From: Neisseria sp. MVDL19-042950
GTDB lineage: Bacteria > Pseudomonadota > Gammaproteobacteria > Burkholderiales > Neisseriaceae
Length of the DNA: 64,000 bases
Direction of reading: 5' to 3'
NCBI RefSeq assembly: GCF_030504625.1
Contig: NZ_JAUKWH010000009.1
Location: 39,307 to 103,306, forward strand
The position numbers were made by a program, and so were the translations under genes. A model generated the notes under the pieces. It was not told where the DNA came from. It was given only the letters and a program-made list of their open reading frames with translations, and did no database searches. Positions 34,811 to 42,914 of this stretch are shown one piece after another. Position 1 is the stretch's first letter. Each line of letters begins with the position of its first letter.

Positions 34811-35116
34811 ATGAAAAAATTACTGCAAATGCATTTCAGTTTTCACGGACCGTTCGGTTCGGAAATGGCTGCCCAACTGCGGGAGCTGGCCGAATCGATT
34901 AATCAGGAGCCGGGCTTTATTTGGAAAGTGTGGACGGAAAGCGAGAAAAACCAAGAGGCCGGCGGAATTTATCTTTTTGAAAACGAAGAAACCGCTCTGG
35001 CTTATGTGGAAAAGCATTCCGCCCGTTTGAAAACGTTCGACATCAACGAGGTGGTTTACAAAATCTTTGATGTCAACGAACCGCTCACGCTGATTAACCG
35101 CGGCAAATTGGGTTAA
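34811..35116 (+). CDS. YdhR-like small monooxygenase-fold protein
   Basis: 101 aa, nearly collinear with E. coli YdhR as I recall it: [63 protein letters not shown] and [16 protein letters not shown] dimeric alpha/beta-barrel fold related to antibiotic-biosynthesis monooxygenases; the natural substrate is unknown. Good ribosome site AGGAGAAAAA. Divergent from yejE and ends at a DUS hairpin. Confidence 0.9.
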   Translation: MKKLLQMHFSFHGPFGSEMAAQLRELAESINQEPGFIWKVWTESEKNQEAGGIYLFENEETALAYVEKHSARLKTFDINEVVYKIFDVNEPLTLINRGKLG

Positions 35117-35145
35117 TTGTTCTCTCTATTTATTCAATGTATTAC

Positions 35146-35183
35146 AGGCCGTCTGAAACGCCGGATTGTTTTTCAGGCGGCCT
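35146..35183 (+). terminator. DUS-like pair terminator after the ydhR-like gene
   Basis: AGGCCGTCTGAAA with a partner arm TTTCAGGCGGCCT (one mismatch), 29 bp past the stop. Confidence 0.75.
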
Positions 35184-35240
35184 GTTTTCTATCAGCCAAA
35201 CTGCCTTTTCCCTCTCGAAACAGAATCATCACAAAAGATG

Positions 35241-35269
35241 TTGATAACTATTCTCAAATTATCTATAAT
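35241..35269 (+). promoter_or_regulatory. Promoter of the L31B-L36B operon
   Basis: TTGATA, 17-bp spacer, TATAAT: a near-consensus sigma-70 promoter 35 bp upstream of rpmE2, with a Zur-type operator starting on the last base of its -10 box. Confidence 0.85.
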
Positions 35270-35283
35270 GTTACACCATAACA
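35269..35283 (+). promoter_or_regulatory. Zur operator
   Basis: TGTTACACCATAACA matches the meningococcal Zur motif TGTTATDNHATAACA (recalled) at all but one position. It covers the expected transcription start, so zinc-loaded Zur should block this promoter and zinc starvation should release it. Confidence 0.75.
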
Positions 35284-35303
35284 TTTAAGAGAGGATTGTA
35301 TCG

Positions 35304-35579
35304 ATGAAACCGAATCTGCACCCCGAAAACTACCGCACCGTATTGTTCTACGACAGCGGAGCCGAAGAAGGCTGGCTTATCCGCTCGTGTGCCGACACCC
35401 ACGGTAAAACGATGAAATGGAAAGACGGCAACGAATACCCCGTATTCATGCTCGATACTTCTTCCGCCTCCCATCCGGCGTACACCGGCAAACAACGCCA
35501 GTTCCACACCGAAGGGCGCGCCAGCAAGTTCAACCAACGCTATCAATCGATGATGGGTTCACTCAGAAAGGACAAATAA
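35304..35579 (+). CDS. rpmE2: Ribosomal protein L31 type B (zinc-independent)
   Basis: 91 aa, closely matching Neisseria L31[60 protein letters not shown], and [22 protein letters not shown]. It lacks the CxxC zinc ribbon of type A L31, so it can replace the zinc form on ribosomes and free zinc during starvation. Zur-type operator at its promoter; stop codon overlaps the L36B start (TAATG). Confidence 0.96.
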   Translation: MKPNLHPENYRTVLFYDSGAEEGWLIRSCADTHGKTMKWKDGNEYPVFMLDTSSASHPAYTGKQRQFHTEGRASKFNQRYQSMMGSLRKDK

Positions 35580-35704
35580 TGCAAGTATTATCTTCGCTGA
35601 AAACGGCTAAAAAACGCCACCGCGACTGCCAGATTGTGCGCCGCAAAGGTAAAGTTTATGTAATCTGCAAAAGCAACCCCCGCTTTAAAGCCCGCCAGCG
35701 TTAA
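35579..35704 (+). CDS. rpmJ2: Ribosomal protein L36 type B
   Basis: 41 aa, too short for the track: [20 protein letters not shown], then [19 protein letters not shown]. It matches the YkgO/type B L36 form, which lacks the full Cys3-His zinc site of type A. Its ATG shares one base with the rpmE2 stop, so translation is coupled, and both genes share the Zur-type promoter. Confidence 0.93.
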   Translation: MQVLSSLKTAKKRHRDCQIVRRKGKVYVICKSNPRFKARQR

Positions 35705-35720
35705 TGCGCTTGGATACGTC

Positions 35721-35754
35721 AAAGGCCGTCTGAAAATATTTTCAGACGGCCTTT
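35721..35754. terminator. Shared DUS-pair terminator, rpmJ2 and yejB
   Basis: Perfect 34-bp palindrome AAAGGCCGTCTGAAAA-TA-TTTTCAGACGGCCTTT between convergent genes. Confidence 0.9.
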
Positions 35755-35766
35755 GGTTATATTCTC

Positions 35767-36816
35767 CTACTTCTGCCCGCCGAAGTGAATGCGCGGATCG
35801 ACCCACGAATAGGAAATGTCTGACAGCAACTTCGCCAGCAAACCCATCAACGTAAACACATACAGCGTGCCCATCACCACCGGATAATCGCGTTTCATCA
35901 CCGCCTCATAAGAAAGCAAACCCAAGCCGTCGAGCGAAAACAGCGTTTCAATCAGCAGGCTGCCGGTAAAAAATGCACCGATAAAAGCGGCGGGAAAGCC
36001 GGTAATCAACGGAATCATGGCGTTGCGGAACACGTGCTTCATTAAAATCTGCTTTTCCGGCAAACCTTTAGCGCGCGCGGTATAGACATATTGGCGGCGG
36101 ATTTCTTCGAGAAACACATTTTTGGTCAGCACCGTCATCACCGCCAGATTGCCCGCCACCGAAGCGGTAATCGGCAAAGCCATGTGCCACAGATAATCGG
36201 TTATTTTCGCGCCCCAACCGAGTATTTCCCAATCATCGCTTACCAAACCGCCTTGTGGAAACCATGCGAAAAAGCTGCCGCCGCCAAACAACACCAGCAG
36301 CACCAAACCCAACACAAACGGCGGAATGGTGTAGCCGACCAAAATCACGATGCCCGATACCGCATCAAACCGCGAACCGTCGCGCACCGCCTTAGCAATG
36401 CCCAGCGGAATACAAATCAAATAAGTCAGAAAAAACGTCCACAAGCCCAAACTCATCGACACCGGCATTTTTTCTTTCACCAATTCCAGCACCGTTTGAT
36501 GATGAAAAAAACTCTCGCCCAAATCAAAACGGGCGAACCGCCACACCATGTCGAAAAAACGCGTGAGCGGCGGTTTGTCGAAACCGTAAAGCGCATTGAG
36601 CGCGGCCATATCGTCGACACTCAAACTACCGCCGCGCTTCAATATACCGCCGGCCTGAGCCGCCGTTTCACCCCCTACTCCGCCTTGCGTAAGCTGTTGC
36701 ACCATCTGCTCCACCGGCCCGCCGGGTACGAACTGGATCACGGCAAACGTTACTGCCAAAATGCCCAACAGCGTAGGCACCAGCAAGAGCAGACGATGAA
36801 AAATATACCGCCACAT
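35767..36816 (-). CDS. yejB: Peptide ABC transporter permease YejB
   Basis: 349 aa from MWRYIFHRLLLLVPTLLGIL (the track adds 14 residues without a ribosome site). Typical DppB/YejB form: N-terminal helix, a long periplasmic loop with the YejB-specific GGVGGETAAQAGGILKRGG, LNALYGFDKPPLTRFF, GLWTFFLTYLICIPLGIAKAVRDGSRFD, and the EAA loop RQYVYTARAKGLPEKQILMKHVFRNAMIPLI. Pairs with YejE and YejF; no periplasmic binding protein (YejA) is in the window. A terminator lies directly after it, so it is not co-transcribed with yejE here. Confidence 0.93.
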   Translation of the reverse strand: MWRYIFHRLLLLVPTLLGILAVTFAVIQFVPGGPVEQMVQQLTQGGVGGETAAQAGGILKRGGSLSVDDMAALNALYGFDKPPLTRFFDMVWRFARFDLGESFFHHQTVLELVKEKMPVSMSLGLWTFFLTYLICIPLGIAKAVRDGSRFDAVSGIVILVGYTIPPFVLGLVLLVLFGGGSFFAWFPQGGLVSDDWEILGWGAKITDYLWHMALPITASVAGNLAVMTVLTKNVFLEEIRRQYVYTARAKGLPEKQILMKHVFRNAMIPLITGFPAAFIGAFFTGSLLIETLFSLDGLGLLSYEAVMKRDYPVVMGTLYVFTLMGLLAKLLSDISYSWVDPRIHFGGQK

Positions 36817-36862
36817 AGAGTGATTACCCGAAATCAAAAGATGCAGGCATCTTATCATATTG

Positions 36863-36898
36863 AGGCCGTCTGAAAAGATTGGCTTTTTCAGACGGCCT
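36863..36898 (-). terminator. DUS-pair terminator between the FAD-linked oxidase and yejB
   Basis: Inverted uptake sequences around GATTGGC, about 95 bp beyond the oxidase stop. Confidence 0.75.
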
Positions 36899-36992
36899 TT
36901 GATAAGGATTCGATATTTTGTTGCCGTTCAGAAGGCTCTGCCGATGCCGGAGCGGTGTTATTGCGGAAATAGCTACGGCAAAGATTTTCCAG

Positions 36993-38372
36993 CTACGGTA
37001 ACAGTTTATCGGCATTTAGAATATTATGCGGATCAAGTTGGGCTTTGATGGCACGCATCAACGCAATCTCCGCTTCACTGCGCACCCGCGGCAGCCAATG
37101 TTTTTTTACTTTACCGATGCCGTGTTCCGCCGCAATCGTGCCGTTGCAGGCCAAAACATTTTCGTAAACAATGGTATTTACCGCATCTTCATATTCATAT
37201 ACGTCGTTGCTTAACACTTGCGGCAAAAACGTATTGTAATGCAGGCTGCCGTCTCCCAAATGCCCGAATACCACTATCCGGATATCGTTAAAGGCCGTCT
37301 GAAGTGCCGCACCGCAAGATTCTACAAATTCGGCAACGCGGGCAATCGGTACGGCAATATCATGCTTAATGCTTGCACCCAAACTGCGCTGCGAGGCGGA
37401 AATATTCTCACGCAAAGTCCATAATTCGTTGCGGTCGGTTTCGGAATAGGCCAACACCGTATTTTCAAACCCCCGCTCGAACAGGAATTCCGCCAACAGG
37501 CTACCCAAATCATCCCGCTCCACCGAATCGGTAAGCTCTAACAACACATGCCATTTTGCATCGGTGGGCGGGCGCAGGCGGCTGAAATCCGACGACAGCG
37601 ACAACGCAAAACCGCTAACCAATTCGAAGCTGCACAAGCGTTCGGCAAACTTTCCCTGCATCAAGGTCAGCAGCTCCACCGCCCGACCGATTGAATCCAC
37701 GCCCACCCAAGCGGTTTCCGTGGTTTCCGGTTGTGCAAACAGTTTCAACGTCGCTCCCGTGATAATGCCCAATGTTCCTTCGCTGCCGATAAACAAATGC
37801 CGCAAATCGTAGCCGGTGGTATTTTTATGCAGCGGGTGCAGGTGCGACACCAGTTCGCCGTTGGGAAGCACCACTTCCAAACCCAGCACCAAATCGCGCA
37901 TGGTTCCGTAGCGCAACACATTCAAACCACCCGCATTACACGCAATATTTCCACCGATCTGGCACGAACCTTCACTCGCCAAGCTCAGCGGAAACAACCG
38001 GCCTGCGCTTTCCGCCGCTTCCTGCACCTGCCGCAGCACCGCTCCGGCATCCACGGTGATGGCATTGTCGGCCAAATTGATTTCCCTGATACGGTTCAAT
38101 TTGGAAAGGTTCAACAGCACGCCGCCTTCAGGCACTGCGGCACCGCACAAACCCGTGTTTCCACCCTGAGGAGTTACCGCGATTTTATTGTCAAAACAAA
38201 ACCGCATTAGTTTTTGCACCTGCTCCACACTCTGCGGCTGCGCAACGATATCCGCCCTGCCCTGATAACGGCCGCGCTGGTCGGTAAGCCATGCGGCAGC
38301 GTCTTCAACCACGCTTACCCCGTTTTCCGCTAAAAATTTTTCCAATTGTTGTGGTAGTGTTTGGCGGTTCAT
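36993..38372 (-). CDS. FAD-linked oxidase (GlcD / D-2-hydroxyglutarate dehydrogenase-like)
   Basis: 459 aa. FAD_binding_4 domain in the first half (VTPQGGNTGLCGAAVP, ASEGSCQIGGNIACNAGGLNVLRYGTMRDLVLGLEVVLPNGE, FIGSEGTLGIITGATLKLF) and FAD-oxidase C domain in the second (KHDIAVPIARVAEFV, VFGHLGDGSLHYNTFLP, AAEHGIGKVKKHWLPR). The HLGDGSLHYN and EHGIGKVK motifs carry the metal/substrate His residues of D-2-hydroxyacid dehydrogenases. No glcE/glcF partners follow, so a single-subunit D-2-hydroxyglutarate or D-lactate type enzyme is more likely than glycolate oxidase. Confidence 0.88.
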   Translation of the reverse strand: MNRQTLPQQLEKFLAENGVSVVEDAAAWLTDQRGRYQGRADIVAQPQSVEQVQKLMRFCFDNKIAVTPQGGNTGLCGAAVPEGGVLLNLSKLNRIREINLADNAITVDAGAVLRQVQEAAESAGRLFPLSLASEGSCQIGGNIACNAGGLNVLRYGTMRDLVLGLEVVLPNGELVSHLHPLHKNTTGYDLRHLFIGSEGTLGIITGATLKLFAQPETTETAWVGVDSIGRAVELLTLMQGKFAERLCSFELVSGFALSLSSDFSRLRPPTDAKWHVLLELTDSVERDDLGSLLAEFLFERGFENTVLAYSETDRNELWTLRENISASQRSLGASIKHDIAVPIARVAEFVESCGAALQTAFNDIRIVVFGHLGDGSLHYNTFLPQVLSNDVYEYEDAVNTIVYENVLACNGTIAAEHGIGKVKKHWLPRVRSEAEIALMRAIKAQLDPHNILNADKLLP

Positions 38373-38542
38373 GCTTTACCTGATTTCATTGATGTAATAA
38401 CGATGAGGCCGTCTGAAATCCCTGTTTTCAATAATCGGCCTGACAAATTGCAAATATCGGCAACAATCTATTCCCGCTTTATGCCGATATGCGTATTCAT
38501 CATACAATACAACCCAATCAACTTTAAGACGGCAAAACAAAA

Positions 38543-38570
38543 AGCAGGATACTTATTCAAGTATCCTGCT
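38543..38570 (-). terminator. Terminator after the Ala-rich lipoprotein
   Basis: Perfect 12-bp stem AGCAGGATACTT-ATTC-AAGTATCCTGCT with A/T-rich flanks, 28 bp past the stop. Not DUS-based. Confidence 0.85.
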
Positions 38571-38597
38571 TTTTATTGTATATGTGCCAAATAAAAA

Positions 38598-38900
38598 TTA
38601 TTTAGCAGCTTCGGCAGAAGCAGCAGCTTCAACAGCGGAAGCAGCGGCATCGGCAGCAGAGGCAGCTTCAACAACGGCGGCAGAAGCGTCGGCAGCGCCT
38701 TCTGCAACAGCTTTTTGTGCGTCGGCAGCAGCTTCTGAAGCAGCGGTAGAGGCTTCAGCAGCAGCTTCTGAAGCTGCAGATGCTGCTTCCGTTACTGCTT
38801 CAGAGGCTTTAGCAGCAGCATCTTGAGCTTTTTCTGCGTTACCGCCACAAGCAGCTAAAAACAAAGACATCAGGGCAGCAGCAAACAATGATTTTTTCAT
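38598..38900 (-). CDS. Alanine-rich small lipoprotein
   Basis: 100 aa. Lipoprotein signal MKKSLFAAALMSLFLAAC|GGN with the acylation Cys at 19. The rest is nearly all Ala, Ser, Glu, Asp and Thr in a repeating pattern (AASEAAAEASTAASEAAADAQKA), predicted to form one long helix or coiled coil, like a Braun-type or surface lipoprotein. No catalytic domain. The plus-strand ORF at 38584-38826 is its shadow. Repetitive codons make length variation between strains likely. Function unknown. Confidence 0.85.
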   Translation of the reverse strand: MKKSLFAAALMSLFLAACGGNAEKAQDAAAKASEAVTEAASAASEAAAEASTAASEAAADAQKAVAEGAADASAAVVEAASAADAAASAVEAAASAEAAK

Positions 38901-39383
38901 TTTAAATACCTTTTAAATCGACTTAATAAAATTTAAAAAACAAACGGCCATAACCTTTACAGGGCAGACCTTAGTTTAGGAATTCATTACCGAATCCTCA
39001 AACGACTATGCCCGACACGATATGCCGATACAACAGAACAAATACCTGAGATTCAGCAAGAATATGATGCTTAGTCATATGGAAGCGTAAATAAGTTCAA
39101 AAGAAATAGCCATTTTTATCGTGAAATTTCTATCAAAATTTAAGTTTGCATTGATATTTCAAAAGATTTAACAACAAAGCAATAAAAAAATATTTTTTGA
39201 TATGTGGCAAAATTTTTTATCTTTTTATTAAAAAGTCGCAAATAAGCAACATCAATTTCAAAAACAACGTCATATTCAACAGTTTTCTTCCGTTGCTGGC
39301 ACAAACTATCGGGGCGGGTGCGGTTAATGCTGTGTTACAATGATCGGAATTTTCCATTTCCAAATGATAAAAGGATTTCTAAA
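38901..39383. other. 483-bp divergent intergenic region
   Basis: Separates the lipoprotein gene from slyD. Mostly A/T-rich with a small inverted repeat CTTTTTA-T-TAAAAAG near 39217. No ORF, RNA gene or uptake sequence seen; must hold promoters for both neighbours. Confidence 0.5.
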
Positions 39384-39863
39384 ATGACTATCCAAAAAAA
39401 TTCCGTCGTTACTCTGCACTACGAAATGTATGATATCAACGACCAGCTACTCGACAAAACCGAGCAGCCCATTGTTTATTTACACGGCGGTTACGACGGT
39501 ATTTTCCCGTTGGTAGAAGAAGCGTTACACGGCAAAAACGTGGGGGATGCAGTAGACGTTATTTTGTCTCCCGATGATGCTTTCGGCGAGCAAGACCCCG
39601 AATTGGTGCGCATTGAAAGCGTAGACGTTTTCCCGGTAGAAGTAGAAGTAGGTATGATGTTTGAAGCCGACGACCCCGAAACCGGCGACGTTTGGGTTTA
39701 CCGTGTAACCGATGTTGCCGACGGCAAAGCCGTGGTAGACGGCAACCACCCGTTGGCAGGCATGAAAATCCGCTTCAAAGCCACGGTAGAAAGCGTGCGT
39801 GATGCGGAACAAGAAGAAATCGAACACGGCCACGTTCACGGCGAGCACGGCCACCATCACTAA
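39384..39863 (+). CDS. slyD: FKBP-type peptidyl-prolyl isomerase SlyD
   Basis: Cytosolic prolyl isomerase and chaperone with metal-binding tail. 159 aa from MTIQKNSVVTLHYEMYD, start set by AAAAGGA 10 bp upstream. FKBP domain with inserted flap (PIVYLHGGYDGIFPLVEEAL, GDAVDVILSPDDAFGEQDPELV, GNHPLAGMKIRFKATVESVR) and a C-terminus rich in His (EHGHVHGEHGHHH) for nickel/zinc. The tail is shorter and lacks the Cys of E. coli SlyD. Confidence 0.95.
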   Translation: MTIQKNSVVTLHYEMYDINDQLLDKTEQPIVYLHGGYDGIFPLVEEALHGKNVGDAVDVILSPDDAFGEQDPELVRIESVDVFPVEVEVGMMFEADDPETGDVWVYRVTDVADGKAVVDGNHPLAGMKIRFKATVESVRDAEQEEIEHGHVHGEHGHHH

Positions 39864-39913
39864 ATCGCCGCTTTCCGAAATTTTTCGAAAAGATTGTTTA
39901 TCGGCTGAAAAAA

Positions 39914-39940
39914 AGGCCGTCTGAAAATTTCAGACGGCCT
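39914..39940. terminator. Shared DUS-pair terminator, slyD and the ushA-like gene
   Basis: AAAAAGGCCGTCTGAAA-AT-TTCAGACGGCCTTTTT between convergent genes, 7 bp from the nucleotidase stop. Confidence 0.88.
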
Positions 39941-39947
39941 TTTTACA

Positions 39948-41585
39948 TTAATCCGCCAACACTTTGAATTCACCTTGCGGCATGAATTTCGCGGCATCCA
40001 ACGGAGAATGTTTTTCAAAATACTGTTTTAAAATCTCGGCATCAACGAATCCGGTATTGACGTACTTCGGATGGTCGGACACTTTCGGATAAGCATCCCC
40101 GCCCGAAGCCAGATAGCTCGGAATACTCAAGCGGTAAGTTTTGCCGTCGTCCACCGGCTGCCCGCCGACACGGATATCGCTGACCTGCTGTTTCTCGTAA
40201 TTAACGCTTAAGCCGACATTGTCAAACTGGGGATAACCGCCGGAACCGCGCTGTTTCAAACCCACAACTTTAAGATAACTTTTCAGCTCGCTGCCGGTTA
40301 AATCGACATAGCTCACGATGTTGCCGAACGGTTGCGTTTTCAAAATACTTTTATAGGTTACGTCGCCGGCAGGAATCGAATCGCGGATACCGCCGCTGTT
40401 TACAATAGCCAAATCCGCACGGGTCCGTTCGCGCTGCGCGTATGCAACCAAGCGTCCCAGATTGGTTTGTTGGTGGCGGACAATGCTGCGGTCGCCTTCG
40501 AGTTTGCCGTTAACCGAACCTACTTTAACGCCGAGCAATTTATCGCCTTTCGCCTGATATTTACCCAGCCTGTAAGCGAGTATTTTGTCTTGTGCGATTT
40601 CGTTTTGATACAGTTTGTATTCGGTTTTGCCGTCGGCGGTTTTTACTTCGTATTTCAAATTGACCGGAATCAGACGGTAAGATTTGAGGGTCAGTTTTCC
40701 GTCTTTAAATTCAAAGTCGGCGCGCCCCAAATATTTGCCCCACTCTCCGGCCTGCATAATCCATGTGCCGTTTTGATAGTCCGGACGGCAGTCGTCTCCC
40801 GGTTTATAAGGTTCTTTCAGACGGCCTGCCTCATCCAAACAAACGGCCGTATGGCTGTGGCCGCCGATAATCATGTGGAAAGACTGCTTCGGCAGGCCGC
40901 GCGCCAGAGAAACGTCTCCGGGAGCGTTGTAACCGTGTTTGCCGTCGTGATAATAGCCCAGATGGGTCAGCGCGATTTTGATGTCGGGCGTGCGTGCATC
41001 CACTTCTTTTAAGACGGCCGCCGCCGCTTTTTGGGACGGTTCGAACACAACCTCGGTCGTGTATTCGGGATTGCCTATTGTGGCGGTATCTTCGGTCGTT
41101 AAACCCACAATCGCAATTTTCAAACCGTTTTTCCTCAAAATAACATAAGGTTTGACCAATGGCTTGCCGTTTTTCTTCCAACGGGCATTGGCGGAAAGAA
41201 ACGGAAATTTCGCCCATTTTTCCTGCATATCCAAAAGCTGCAACGGGTTATCGAACTCATGGTTTCCCAAAGCCATCGCCGCATAACCGATGGCGTTCAT
41301 ACCCTCAATATCGGGGTGGGCATTCTGTATATCGGATTCGGGCACGCCGGTATTGACATCGCCCGCACTCAAAACAATAACCGAACCACCCGCTTTTCTC
41401 ACTTCCCTTTTAATCTGCTTCACCAAAGTCCGATGCGCCGGCAAACCGTATTCGCCCTGCGCATTCTGCCAAAAACGCCCGTGCAGGTCGTTGGTGTGGA
41501 GTACGGTTAAGGAATAAGTTTTGCCGGGTTGGTAGGCATGGGCAAGCGCAGGCAGTAACAATGCCATCAATAAAGTATGTTTCAT
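39948..41585 (-). CDS. Periplasmic 5'-nucleotidase / UDP-sugar hydrolase (UshA-like)
   Basis: 545 aa with a signal peptide (MKHTLLMALLLPALAHA). The metallophosphatase domain carries the dimetal ligands in LTVLHTNDLHGRF, VLSAGDVNTG, ALGNHEFDNP, ALTHLGYYHDG and IIGGHSHTAV. The C-terminal 5'-nucleotidase domain follows with IVNSGGIRDSIPAGDVTYKSILKTQPFGN and YLASGGDAYPKV. Hydrolyses nucleotides (and possibly UDP-sugars) in the periplasm for nucleoside salvage. Two Cys (VCLDEAG, DDCRPD) may form a disulfide. Single gene. Confidence 0.92.
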   Translation of the reverse strand: MKHTLLMALLLPALAHAYQPGKTYSLTVLHTNDLHGRFWQNAQGEYGLPAHRTLVKQIKREVRKAGGSVIVLSAGDVNTGVPESDIQNAHPDIEGMNAIGYAAMALGNHEFDNPLQLLDMQEKWAKFPFLSANARWKKNGKPLVKPYVILRKNGLKIAIVGLTTEDTATIGNPEYTTEVVFEPSQKAAAAVLKEVDARTPDIKIALTHLGYYHDGKHGYNAPGDVSLARGLPKQSFHMIIGGHSHTAVCLDEAGRLKEPYKPGDDCRPDYQNGTWIMQAGEWGKYLGRADFEFKDGKLTLKSYRLIPVNLKYEVKTADGKTEYKLYQNEIAQDKILAYRLGKYQAKGDKLLGVKVGSVNGKLEGDRSIVRHQQTNLGRLVAYAQRERTRADLAIVNSGGIRDSIPAGDVTYKSILKTQPFGNIVSYVDLTGSELKSYLKVVGLKQRGSGGYPQFDNVGLSVNYEKQQVSDIRVGGQPVDDGKTYRLSIPSYLASGGDAYPKVSDHPKYVNTGFVDAEILKQYFEKHSPLDAAKFMPQGEFKVLAD

Positions 41586-41668
41586 ATCGCGGCCTTTCTG
41601 TTATCAAGCAGATTAAAATAAACAAAAATATTATAAACACAACAATCCGGATACCAACAGCGGTAAAA

Positions 41669-41705
41669 AGGCCGTCTGAAACTTTTTAAACTTTTCAGAC
41701 GGCCT
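41669..41705 (-). terminator. DUS-pair terminator after the vgrG-DUF2169 operon
   Basis: Inverted uptake sequences with loop CTTTTTAAACT, 61 bp past the DUF2169 stop. Confidence 0.8.
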
Positions 41706-41765
41706 CTTTGATTCATAAACGGCTCCATATCATCGGAATGATTCTAACAACAGGCAAACTCTCTG

Positions 41766-42902
41766 CTACATCATTGCCATCAGCGACGGCGGAATGGGCG
41801 TAAATTGCGATTTTGATGCTTTGCATTCTTTTGCCAATTCGATTTGTGCACCACGTTCATGCCTTGCGATAAATCTCAACTGACACGAAACAACCTCGAG
41901 CTCTTCCGGAAACGATGTCCGATAAGTGCAGTCGATCCTGCGTTTTTCCACATCCACCACCACCGTATCCAAAATCAAATCTTTGCAAAGAGACAAATTG
42001 GCCGGCGTGTACACATGGGCAAACACGGTTTCCACCGGCAGGGAAACCGTGAAATGTTGATTGGGCGCTTGGAAAGAATGTACCAATCCGGTGAATCCGA
42101 ATTCATAAATATGGTTGGGTTTGAAATGTTGCAGTTGCAACGACGGATGCGCACCGTTCCAATATGCCATGGAAAAATCTTCCGGCAGCAACGGAGCGCG
42201 CTTTTCTATCCATTCCGCATCCGCCGTACCCGTATGCCGCGCACGCCGGGCAAAATATCGGGGGAAAAAGCCGAAACCTTCGGGCATGGCAATTTCGCTC
42301 GGGTCTCTCACCGGCTTGGCGGGATTGTAAATCTGATGGGCGGGCAACATGCGTTTGGCGCTGTTTTTCTGCAAAAATGCTTTCGGATAATAGCCCATGC
42401 CGATAGCGTTTTCCTGATACCCTTCGTGGTCGTCTTCCACCTCGCTGCCGCCGAAAGCGAATTCGTAACGGATCGGCAGCGAATCGATGGGGGAAGCCTC
42501 ACCCAAAGTCCAGCCCAATGCTTCCCTCACCCAATAACGGGGGCCGGTAACGGCCAAAGGCTTTTCATAATCGCCGATCTGCACGGAAACCGGAAATTGT
42601 CCGACCATTCTGTCGTCGGGTGCGTAAGCGGTGGCGTTAACCACGATATCCACTTTCGGTTTATAAAGTGAAAAATCGCTTTCGAGCAAGGTTGTCGTCT
42701 GCGACGGCTCGCCGTAAAAAGTGTCGGCAAACGTAAGCGGCGTTTGCGTGCGGGCAAACTGAAGCTCTGTCTGCCCGGTTGCCGGATCGATTTCAAATTC
42801 ATAGCTGACTTTGGCAACAACAACATCATACGCCCGATCCAACTGGTCGACATTTTTAAATTGCTGCGTATGAAAACAGGTAAAGTTTTCCAGCTCAAAC
42901 AT
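41766..42902 (-). CDS. DUF2169 protein, type VI secretion effector-loading partner
   Basis: 378 aa. DUF2169 features: YDVVVAKVSYEFEIDPATGQTELQFA, ADTFYGEPSQTTTLLESDFSLYKPKVDIVVNATAYAP, PIRYEFAFGGSEVEDD and MPEGFGFFPRYFARRARHTGTADAEWIEKRAPLLPEDFSMAYWNGAHPSLQ. Family members sit next to vgrG and act as chaperones or adaptors that load effectors onto the spike. It begins 12 bp after the vgrG stop, so the two are one operon. No effector or immunity gene follows before the terminator, which is unusual. Confidence 0.88.
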   Translation of the reverse strand: MFELENFTCFHTQQFKNVDQLDRAYDVVVAKVSYEFEIDPATGQTELQFARTQTPLTFADTFYGEPSQTTTLLESDFSLYKPKVDIVVNATAYAPDDRMVGQFPVSVQIGDYEKPLAVTGPRYWVREALGWTLGEASPIDSLPIRYEFAFGGSEVEDDHEGYQENAIGMGYYPKAFLQKNSAKRMLPAHQIYNPAKPVRDPSEIAMPEGFGFFPRYFARRARHTGTADAEWIEKRAPLLPEDFSMAYWNGAHPSLQLQHFKPNHIYEFGFTGLVHSFQAPNQHFTVSLPVETVFAHVYTPANLSLCKDLILDTVVVDVEKRRIDCTYRTSFPEELEVVSCQLRFIARHERGAQIELAKECKASKSQFTPIPPSLMAMM

Positions 42903-42914
42903 GGCGGTTCTTCT

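Noticed and set aside
35241-35263. Fur box candidate GATAACTATTCTCAAATTATC before rpmE2
   Set aside because: Only the outer five bases pair; the segment is better explained as the -35/-10 spacer, and the Zur motif next to it is far stronger.
38584-38826. 80-aa alanine-rich plus-strand ORF
   Set aside because: Shadow of the Ala-rich lipoprotein on the other strand, which has a proper lipobox.
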